NCBI RefSeq assembly: GCF_964275005.1 | Contig: NC_092702.1 | Location: 5,001-69,000 of the forward strand | Direction: 5' to 3' | DNA length: 64,000 nt | Source of the DNA: Diadema setosum | Lineage: Eukaryota > Echinodermata > Echinoidea > Diadematoida > Diadematidae | Shown here: positions 1-11,053 of the stretch, piece by piece | How positions within the stretch are numbered: the first letter of the stretch is position 1 | Layout: each line of letters opens with the position of its first letter | The notes under the pieces: model-generated | Database searches by the model: none | What the model saw: the letters and a program-made list of their open reading frames with translations, nothing else | Told to the model about the DNA's origin: nothing | Program-made: the position numbers and the translations under genes

Positions 1-70
1 ATTGAGCCCTAACTCTAACCCTAACCCTAAACCATAACCCTAACCCTATCCCTAACTTAACCCTAAGCCT
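1..70. repeat. Degenerate telomere-like (CCCTAA)n tract
   Basis: CCCTAA/CCCTAAC units recur with interruptions through the first 70 bases and then stop. Such tracts can be interstitial remnants or part of a dispersed repeat. The window edge prevents seeing how far it extends upstream. Confidence 0.7.
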
Positions 71-1624
71 ACCGGTCAATCCGGGGTAGTGGCACACACA
101 GCTGACAGTTCATCATTGATCCTCCAGGACTTAACAGTTCAATCAGGACCATTATCATGTATCGGTTAGGCTAATTAATCACTTGGACACATCAGAACCA
201 GGTAATACCTCATGTTCATTGTAATTACCTGAACTCTTCATTCAGGTATGCTTTATTGAGACTGTTGAAATTTTTCTGGCATTTGACATTTCCTTATGTT
301 TAGTGCTACAGTCAGGTCTTGTGGATTGTTCGTTTATCTGAATATTTGTTGCACTATTTTGAAGGTCCGTTCGCCGAAAATAAATTACAGGATTCGTTTT
401 TCCGAAGGTTTTTTTTTATATTTTTTATTAAATAAGGTTCATTAGTCCGAAAGTGAAATGAGGTTCTTCTTCACTAAACTAAGCTTTGGATTGACATTGA
501 TTGAACCGTGTCCATACTAGACACTCTAGACATCATGATAGCAATGTTCATTGCTTTTTATGATTCTTGTTAACAGGAAAGTGAGTGGAATTCACGATTT
601 CTAGCTCATTACAAATCAGAATTTAAAGACTTAAGAACGTATAGATTTATTGAATACCATAACTCTGCACCAGACCATTCTCTTTCATTACATATCATGT
701 GACGTCATTGCCACGCTCTTCGTACCGTTCAGTTTCACACATTCGACTTTATGCGATGTGACTTCGACTTCTTGCCAGTTGACTGCATATTTTGAATGTC
801 ATTGAATAAAACATTGAGAATGTAACAGATAAACATAATATTTTACTGGTTACTCATTTGTCTTGATGAGAACAATTTATTGAAGAAGCCTTTATTTCTA
901 CAATTTTACAATAGGATTTTCAAACAAACTACGTGTGTTGTACATGAAATAAGCATCTATCGAAAAAAAAGTGCCATCGTCTTTGTGTACCAAGCAACGT
1001 AAAATCCAAAGAAACAAAAAGAATCTTGAACTTTGTCTAACCTGTAACAATTGAAAAACAATAAGGGAAAGGATACATGGGAGTATTTTATACACCATAT
1101 CATAAAAGTGTGACTGCATTAAGTTTGATCATAATTATGCTACACCCATGTAAAGTGTCGTTCGCAGAATGATGGAATTGACTATTGATATTTTTTGTAA
1201 ATCTTAAACCTTTAAAATTCTACTTTTCAAAAAACAATTCTTCAGTTTATTCATAAAGTTGTTAGTGATAAATAATTCTCACAACCTTTTTTTTTAAATA
1301 AACACAATTTATTAATGAAATATTGGTGGGTATTACCCCAAGCAATTATACCGTAACTAGTTCAAATATGGAAATATGAGACTATGACGTAAAATGTGAG
1401 TGGGAGAGAAATACTTCAACTTATTAAGACAATGTAATACCAATATTCCGAGATATAATCTTACAGCAATCGTTGATATGAAATTTTCGTGACATCCTAT
1501 CATCTGTATAAATACCAAGAAAATCAATTGATGAAACGCTTTCAATAGGAGTGTCATCAAGTATGACGTTGCCAGGCAGCTTTTCAAGTGAATTCCTAAA
1601 AACAAAAACTTAGTCTTTTGCAAA
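71..1624. other. Non-coding AT-rich DNA, no gene seen
   Basis: Only short open frames without recognisable domains occur here. No repeat structure was spotted apart from homopolymer runs. Confidence 0.5.
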
Positions 1625-1628
1625 TTAA

Positions 1629-1991
1629 CTCTTTATGTGCCACGTTGGCACGCCTAACGGCATGCCAAGTTCGCATATTCTGCTCAAACGCAAAGTCCCG
1701 CCCAAACCGATCGATAAATCGCCAACAATATTCCATGAAAGCGTTTCTCGCAGTTCCATCTCTTTCACATGTAATTTGCATTTTATGTGGTGATTGACAT
1801 CGAGCAGAGTTTATTACTGGATTTGCTAGTAAATTGGCATTTTCTCTACAATTTTTGCTCATTACTTGCTCAGGGTAACAAAAATCTATTAAAGTTACAC
1901 AAAATTAAATAAGAGGTTTTTCCAAAGAATGCCTACGTTGTTGTCTCAATAATGTGGCACACATGAGTTTTACACCATGGCACATAAAGAG
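1629..1991. mobile_element. 363-bp MITE with TTAA target sites (piggyBac-type)
   Basis: The left end CTCTTTATGTGCCA is matched by its perfect reverse complement at 1978-1991, a 14-bp terminal inverted repeat. Both ends are directly flanked by TTAA (1625-1628 and 1992-1995), the target duplication used by the piggyBac superfamily. The interior has a short minus-strand open frame with no transposase motif, so it is a non-autonomous copy. The terminal bases are not the commonest piggyBac CCC, so the superfamily call rests on the TTAA. Confidence 0.7.
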
Positions 1992-2410
1992 TTAAGTGAT
2001 AATTTGTTTGCCCGTATCCATTGTGTAACGTGTTTCAGGTCTTTACTGATAGTAACGGTTAAGTTGGATTATAATTATTGTAAGATGAAGTGAAAGATGA
2101 AATGGGAGGCTACGTCATATTTTGTCATGAAGTATATGACAGAAACTCTTTGATACCTACAAGAACACAATTATATTTTCCCGTCGAGATTCCCCGAGTG
2201 ACTTTGAAGGAGTTTCCAAGTGAGCCTATTTGTTTGCTTTGTTTACTTTTGTGCTGTTTGGAATTAAATGCTTTTCTTTGAAAAGAATGAATGTAATCAC
2301 AGACGCAGACATTAGTTGACTTCGGAAGCGTCAGCAAATCGAGACATCTGTTGTACATTGAACACAAAACTAAGGTAGTGAGTGCATGGAACAATGACTC
2401 TTTTTGCTTC

Positions 2411-2416
2411 TTTATT
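2411..2416 (-). promoter_or_regulatory. Candidate polyadenylation signal of the subtilase gene
   Basis: AATAAA on the minus strand, about 140 bases downstream of the subtilase stop codon at 2556-2558. Position and orientation fit; no transcript evidence is available. Confidence 0.5.
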
Positions 2417-2555
2417 TTTGTAATTTAATTTCACTTTATGTCGGTAATTTCGGCTAACAGGTCACCTTATACTAGTGAGTTGGAGTCTTGACAAAAATAC
2501 TCCTCCTAAGTGATATGCAGTACTCGTGCCTTTCACTTTCGCACTTGGAAGTAAA

Positions 2556-2689
2556 TTACACGTACAGCAACAAGTTAGGGGTGCCCATTGTATCTTTGAC
2601 CCTGTCCCTCGTAGCTGTATTGGCTAAGATGGTCCTTACTTCGAGCGGGGTTAAATCCGGGTTTTTAGCCAGGAACAAAGCCGCAGCTC
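2556..2689 (-). CDS. Subtilase exon 8 (C-terminus and stop)
   Basis: Encodes residues 336-379, with [14 protein letters not shown] followed by the closing GTPNLLLYV and TAA. This is the standard S8 C-terminal helix and strand after the serine motif. The acceptor (pyrimidine-rich, ending CACAG) gives phase 1, exactly what exon 7 needs, and completes Gly336 of the STPHVAG-AA motif. An alternative is that it belonged to a second, otherwise lost subtilase copy. Confidence 0.85.
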
Positions 2690-5600
2690 CTGTGAAACCA
2701 GAAAAAGTAAGAATTTAAGTTTCTGTCTGCCCGAAATGTGTTCACATGACAGATAGTGCAGGATGCGGATAGTAAGACGACTCGGTAGGGACCGCGAAAC
2801 GTGCTTTTCAAAATCATACCGGGTTGGGATTGATGTCATACTGCGCCTCGTAAGTGGCACCAGGTTTTTAGCTACAGAAAAATAAGGGTTAATTTGGTAT
2901 ATTAACGGTTAACAGGCACAATGTGGGATTGACATGCCCTAATCCTAATACTATCCTAACCTTGTTCCTAATGTCGTAAGACCTATAATTCCTATCAATT
3001 ACTGCATCCTATTCCTAGCTGATTGTCATGAATGTGCATTTGTGTAACTATACACAGCCCAGTCGCAGTATAAAATAGCGTGCTTCGCGCGGCGTCTGGT
3101 CGGGCTGGCATTTGTGTGAAGTGGGTGTGGCCTGTTCGGCCCACGTATGATCAGAGGATGGATCGAGACTGGGGACGATGGCGCTCGAGGCGAGGGGAGG
3201 AATAAAGTTTTGTTTTTACTTAAGTCTTTTATGGTAACAGCGATTTGTTCGTTGTCAGATAAAATACGTGTGACAAGTTGTTGTGCCGCCAATATTTTCC
3301 TCCCTTCCGTGATAATGTATCATTCTTTTGTATAATGACAAAAGTTTTGTAATGCGTGAAGACGTGGTTGATAGAATTTGGTCAAATATACCTTCATTAA
3401 GCTTATCTAAATACGACGATAATTCTTGAGATAATTGTGAATAACTCAATAACGTAAGTAAAAAAAATTAGCAGAGTTAAAACGTTTGAACCCAGCCTAA
3501 ATACTTTAGATTGTTAATTTTAGATTTTCTCATTTGAATATTCATAAATATGCATGCGATTTCTTGATATATGCCCTTATTTGTCTTAAGTCGGGACCAA
3601 TATGTCCCAACATGATTTAACTGGTATCAAATTTTCCAGTTTGATTAATGATGGAAGTCTACGGGTTTAAGTACAATCATGTACCAACCAACTGTTTACA
3701 CACACACACACACTCACACACACGCTCACACGCATACATTTTAAGAAAATTGCAGGACTATACGAAAACCCATCATGCTCCCTGCTTGCCCATCTGTGCC
3801 CATGCGAAACCCTAGTGGCAAGCCCATAGGAAGCCCATATCAGTTTTCCCATGTCTGCCTTTGGTTAGCACCCAAGGGCCCCTTGAACACTGAAGGATGA
3901 CCCACAAATAACCCTTGCCCATCTCCAACCCGGCTTACCCACATTTAACCATGTTTACCCATGTGGACCCCACATGGGTAGGCTTGTGCCGAAAGGGTGG
4001 GTTGGGTGGTGGCGCGTCGCGTTAATGGGAACACCACCCTTCGTCCAAAGCCCCCCCCCCCCCCCCGGTTTTGCCGAAAGGGTGCGTTGGGAGCGTTGGG
4101 TCGCGTCGCGTTGACTGGAACCCCACCCTTCGTCCAAAGCCCCCCCCCCCCCCGGTTTTGCCGAAAGGGTGCGTTGGTACTTTTTTCTCATGTAATATTA
4201 AAAGACGAGTTTTGAATTTATATTTAACCTTCAAACAACCATTTCAAAGAGGCTATCGTCCGGATCTGTTTATACACTCTATTACCACCTGGTCTACAGC
4301 CAGTTGGTCTAATAGACTGTTTAATATCAGTTGGTCTAATAACCAGTTGGTCTAGTCATCATTTCGTCCAATTACTGTTTGGTCTAATTGTTATTTGGTT
4401 TAATTACTATTTTGTCTACAGTCAATTCGTCTATTATGAGTTGGTCTAATTCCATTTCGTCTAATCATCAAATTGTCTAAAATAAAACCAAATTTGTCCA
4501 ATATAAATTTGGTGTACACATCAATAAAAAGCCCCCCCCCCCCCCACCAAAAAAAAAAAAAAAAAAAAACAGCCCAGTTGGTCATATAGACGAAACGATG
4601 ATTGGACCAAATGGTACCTGATTAGACCAGGAGGCTGGCTATTAGACCAAATGACAATAAGATCAATGGTTATTAGACTAAATGGGTGTACACTAAATGA
4701 TGATAGACAGAGGCTAGACCAACTGGGCAATGGACCAAAATTAATGATGTGTACACCAAATTTATAATGGACAAAATAATTTGGTTTTATTTTAGACCAT
4801 TTGATGATTAGACGAAATGGAATTAGACCAACTCATAATAGACCAAATCGGTATCTGATGATATAAATTGGTGTTAGACCAAAAAGAGACCAAATGGCTA
4901 TTGTTAGACGAATTGACTGTAGACCAAATAGTAATTAAACTAAATAACAATTAGACCAAACAGTAATTGGACGAAATGATGACTAGACCAACTGGTTATT
5001 AGACCAACTCGACGGGTTTACCACGAACTGTCCTATCTCAATTTTTGGGGAATTTGAGTTTTTTGCATAATTGTTACATATAGACTCTCCTCTTTGTCGT
5101 GTTAAAGTTTCTAAGCAAAAAACGCATTTTTTACAAATATAGGGTGGTCTATCTCAAACCCTCTGATGAGAAATGTAACAAACCCTTTACCACGAATCGT
5201 CCTATGTCAGATAGGTCACTTTGTGGTAAAACTTGACTCGGTTGCGAATTGCACCCGCCGCGGACGCCCCCGGCCGCCGGCCCGTACGCAAGAACTTACG
5301 TGCAGGTACGTGCGCATGTACAAATTCGGGCTTTCGTGCGTGTGCGTGCAGAAATCTGCAGGCCTGCGCCTACGTGCTGTGTACTTTGTAAGTTAGTTGG
5401 GGATAAATACGCGCTCCTTGGTGTAGTTGTATACTGTCATCAAAGATCAGTCATGGACGGCTTTCCTCTCACCGGAAATCAATTCCAAGGATTACAGGTG
5501 AATTTCTGTTTTTTATAAGACTACTCTGGGTATAAGGACAAGAATCGTTAGATATTTGTGAAGACAATTCATGAATTCATGAAAAGCTTATAAAATAACA

Positions 5601-8600
5601 AACAGTAAAATGTTTTGAGTTAGTTCGTCAAGACTAACGTTACATTGTCACTGTAGTGTAGTGTATTAAACCTTTACTTCTAAGCCAAACCGTTACTAGT
5701 CGCTGTAATGTTAACGTTGTCGATGATGGTTTGGGGTGATTGATATCATCTAACTTGGTTAGGCCTAACGTCAGAAAAAAAAAAAATCCGAGTTGTTCTT
5801 AACATGTCAGAATTGTAAAAAGAGCCCATACCATTATCTGATAACTTCTAACAGTAACATTGTTACTCAAGGTTACTTCGAACGTTACGACGTTAACTAC
5901 AACAATAGGGTAATACTATCCAACAGCATGGTAAGTTAGTATTTAAGTTAACACTAATAGACAGTCTAACTAGTTCTAGTTTCTAGACCCTACAGTACTA
6001 ACGAGCAGTAAACCGTAATAATAGAGGTAGGCTACTGACACTAACATTAAATTAACTGGTCAGTTCTAACGTTACGGGAGTAACAATGTTACTACCGTTA
6101 GGCCTAAAAATGTTAACGTTAGAACTTGAAGATCTCAGTTGGACCCTTACTCAGTTGTTAAACGATCTCTTTGGTCTTAAACGCTAGACAACTTGTGTCT
6201 AGAATCTAGCTAACGTCCAGTTAGATAGGCCAAGCCTTTTAGATCTAGACTAGGCCTAACCATTACTAACGTTAGTGTAGAGTTTCTAGTAGAACTCAAC
6301 CTATATCCAGGGCTGCAAACATTGGAAACTAGTTGAGAGTGAGACTCCAGGCCAATGCTATAATTTAGGAGTCAAAATGAGTGAGATCAATAACAAATGC
6401 ATGCAAATGAAATAAAAAGTTTTAGAAGTGAGAAAGGACCCAAATGAGTCAGAGTGAATCTCACTCTCAATGAGTGAGAGGTGGCAGCCCTGTATATCAC
6501 TAACCTTGCTTACGCTAGTGCTGTAACGTTAAATAGGGACACAGGATCTGACCTGTTTATAGAGTCTAGAAGTAGAACAAGTAATATAGACCAATTATCT
6601 TAGCGTTATTCTAAAAACTAACAGTTAGGGCGTAGATAGACATTCTACTACAAACGTTAGGCCTAATGTTCTACCGCCGTACCGGTACTTCCCTATGGTA
6701 TTAGAAAAAAAAATCCAGATTGTAGTATGTCTATGTATATTTAACGTTACACATCAAAATTGAATACAACTGTACAGTCTAACGTTAGGGCCTAGCTGCT
6801 AAGTGGGATCTACATGAACTAACGTTAATGTTAGACTCGAGCCTATAAAAGTCAACTTGACCAAACTGTGGTCTAGATCTCTCTTCATCTAGACTCAGTG
6901 TCTATCAAGACTAGGCCCTACTGGCGCTGCAAAAGGAGGTGCTTCAAATTAAAGTTTAATCTCATTTGTTTTTTCTAGACCCTTATCTGGATTTGAGCTA
7001 GCCCTTGGCCTAGATCGATTATGCCTAACATAGATATTAATCTGTTTCTGTTTCGGTTTCCCCGTACTCGAAGGACGACTGGACTGCTCCAGACAACGTC
7101 ACTTAACCGAGTTAGACATAGAAGTTGGAACTCAAGTCTAACAGTTACTGCTGATATAATGATTCTAGAATAGACCCTATCTAGACGTAGTGTCAAACGT
7201 CAGAGTCTATTGAATTATCTGACTGATGTCTAACAAGGCTTTGTTATGTAGCTCTACCTCTACTAGATCTCTATCACTAGTCTGGCAGATCATATGTACA
7301 TGTACAACTAAATAGATGGGTCTATTTTCTACTTAAAAATTAAATGGGGTTTTCTGCAAAATGGAGTTAAAATGTTATCCCATGGTACTGTAAAACCTGA
7401 AGTAGCATGTAGATGGTTTAATCATATTGAGGGTTATCAGTGCGAAAATCCGATCTTTTTTTTTTTTCGGGGGGGGGGATACTGTATAATGCACCGTATA
7501 TATGGTATTTTCAAGTTCAGCAAAATGAAATGAGTAATTTGCATGAATCAGCCTCTACTATGTAAAACAAAATTGTGGTAATTATAGTAAGATGAATAAT
7601 AATTGTGGTAAGTGGAATATTAAGGAATCTATTAATAGCAATGCTTACAAAATTTGGCATACCTTTCCTTCAATTTTTTCACGTTCCTTTATTTCTGATT
7701 TTCTTGTCTTTTGTGTACGTGTTTGGTGGATTGGCATTCAATACATACATAGAAGTCGAAAAACTGCTGGTGAAACGTCGGCTTTAATACAGAATCTGCG
7801 AACTTTTATTTCTTGAGAATTTATCCCTTGGGATTTGCTTATATACATGACAAAATTATAAAATTAAAAATGCAAGTATTTGAGTTGATATGAATTTTCA
7901 ATCATATGAATATAAGTATTAGAAAAAAAATGAATTGAAGGACAGATCATTGAATGAATGGGTCAATGATGTTGATGTTCAAAATCGTCACAATATGAGT
8001 ATTGGCATTAACCTTGAAAAGCTGTTTGTTTTCAGATGAAGACCAAAAATCAAGTTCACCACTGGAGATGGCAGAAATGTTGGACCCAGAGGATGACATC
8101 CCTTTAGTTGCACTTCAAAGAACTACGAAATCGGGGGCAGATGACAAAAAAAAAAGCAGGTATTGTGTATTTTCACCTATTTATAACTTGACACAACACA
8201 ATTTACACGTTATTTGTTTTTAAAGTAGAGTTCGTAATGAATATTGCGTATGAGAAAACTATGTAAGGGAAACAAGAGAAAAAAATAGGAGAAATAGGGG
8301 CAGTATAGATAATAGACTTACTTGAATAATGTAAATTCAATTATAACAGACAGTTAGGTTGAAGGAAATAACATTATATAAATGTTTCAATGGCGGTGAT
8401 GTTCAAAATCTGTCACTACATTAATTGTGAGTATTGATATTGACTCTGGAAGGTTCTTCAATTTTAGATAAAGAGCAACAAATCAAGTTCATTGCGTATG
8501 AGAAAAAAATTGAATTGAAGGACAGATCATTGAATGAATGGGTCAATGATGTTGATGTTCAAAATCGTCACAATGTGAGTATTGGCATTAACCTTGAAAA

Positions 8601-11021
8601 ACTGTTCGTTTTCAGATGAAGACCAAAAATCAAGTTCACCACTGGAGATGGCAAAAATGTTGGATCCAGAGAATGACATCCCTTTAGCTGCACTTCAAAG
8701 AACTACGGAATCGGTGCAGAGAACAAAAAACAGCAGGTATTTCATATTTTTCACCTATGTATAACTTGACACAACACAATTGTACATTTTATTTCTTTTT
8801 AAAGTAGAGAATAAATAACGTGTACATGTATAAGAAAACTATAGTTGTGGAACAAGAGAAAGGAAAAAGTAGGAGAAATAGGGGCGCTATAGAAAATAGC
8901 TTACATGAATAAAGTAAATTCCCCTTTATGACAAAGAGTTAGGTTGAAGGAAAGAACCTGAAATGAATGGATCAGTGATGATGATGTTAAAAATCTGTTG
9001 ATGCATTGATTTGGAGTATTCATATTAGCACTGGGATTGTTCTTCGTTTTCAAATACAGATCAAAAATCAAGTTCAACAAACAACAATGGAGATGGCAGA
9101 AATGTTGGATCTAGAGGATGACATCACTTTAGCTGCACTTCAAAGAACTACGGAATCGGGGCGGAGGCGACACAGTGACACTCTCGACGACTAGCTAGTC
9201 TAGCCACGGACTGCAGGGTGCTGGAGTGGGGACTGGAAAGGAGGGCCGAAACAGGAGGGGGAGACGAATTCATGGATTTTCTTTCCAAATATTTGAAGAT
9301 TATTGTCCTCAGACCTAGTCTAGTCTTATTATAAACTGAAAACCACCTGCATTCCTTGGAATTGATCTGCGGTGAAGTGTAAAGCCGTCCGTGACTGATC
9401 TTTGATAACAGTAGGAGCAGCTACGTAGCGTAGACCGTAGGCCTACCAGATTTCTGCACGAAGTTCGATTCATCCCGAAGATTTTGATGTAGAAGGTATC
9501 CAGAGGATGGAAGGGGTAGCCGCTTGTATGTAAAGAGAATACGCCCAAGAACTCGGTATAAAGTTGTCAAGAGAAAAGAAATGTTGCACTAAAGCACCAC
9601 ATTGAAAAGACAAACATGCTAATCCGTACGAGAAAGTTCATTCCGATAAATCTGTTTATCCACTTCATGTCGCCGTGTCAATCATGGTTGTCATAAATTC
9701 AGCACAGCAAACTGAAGAAATCCGGAAAACGTACCTCGACCTCGAGGACTTGGGAAGGAAAGGCAATGGATCGCTAATCACACGGAAACAAAAGTAAATG
9801 ACGTGGCGCTAAGGAAGAAACGCGCTATTCATTATCTTCTACCTCTAGCGGGCAGTAAGCTAAAAGCGTGCAAAAGCTTATTTCTCAATACCTTAGGAAA
9901 AGCAACGTATTTGGGACATGAAGAATTTAGGAGCTTGTTATTGTTCAGCAATTTTGCAGCTACTGTGTAAACCATATGCTTCAGGTTGTACATAAATTTT
10001 TAAGGCCAATGGTAATATGGCCTTGTTTATCATGCATTCACACTTAGAGTAAACCATGCAATATCGTTTTTCATTTTTGAGAAAAATAAAGCTTTGCACA
10101 TTAGTGATTTCTAACGATGCTTCAGTAAGCCCAGTTGCAAAGTGTTTTTCATACATGTATGTTTGATAGCCTAAATATTACAGCCTAGGAGATCAACATG
10201 TCTGACTTGTACACCATTACTGACTGCTGAATTATGATCCCTTCGGTGAGGATTTGTAGTTTTTATCTTAAGCTGGAAATGTAAATGTGTTATCACCAGA
10301 ACATGCACTGCATGCAGTTATTTCATTTCATTGCATTGCAGGACTTCATGGTTTCAATGTTTTGCTGACAGCGTAACCGCAACTTCTGTTCACTAATGTT
10401 TAACTAGTATTTCAATGGGATCACATTAAAAGGGGGAAATTGAATATACTGTCGAATTTCGATAATGATAAACATGTTTCTTGATAAAAAAAAAATAATG
10501 ACAGTCTTGCAGTGCAACAATTTAATAATACCCTCTTTTGTCAATGCTTTTACACTAACTGTTCATGCCATGTTATGTGATTCTCTACGACAATGCAACT
10601 TAAACAGGAATCGAAATATTATTGTTTTAAAGAACATGCAGTTCGTTAGATATGAATTCTGTTGTAAAAGTTTCCCATTTCATAATCTGCAATTATTTTC
10701 TCATTTCACGTTTAATGCATGGTAATTATTTTGTTTGATGACGTTATTGACTAATTACAATAAAATGTGTGAGTCAGTAAACACATAAAAAAAACAGTTG
10801 TGCTCTCAAATTATGTGTCATTCTCTGTCTCTCTGTACATCTCTCTATGCAAGATTAAAGATGTTTGTATGCGTATTTTGGTTAGGGGGGATTTTTCTTT
10901 CCCATTTAATATTTTTCGTCGTGCACTTTATGCACTTTGTGCGTTGTGTCTGTATGTGCGTTGGTTGTATGCATGTTGTTTGCTATCTAGATGTTATTGT
11001 GTATGTGTGTTTATTTTTGTT

Positions 11022-11053
<32 letters not shown>

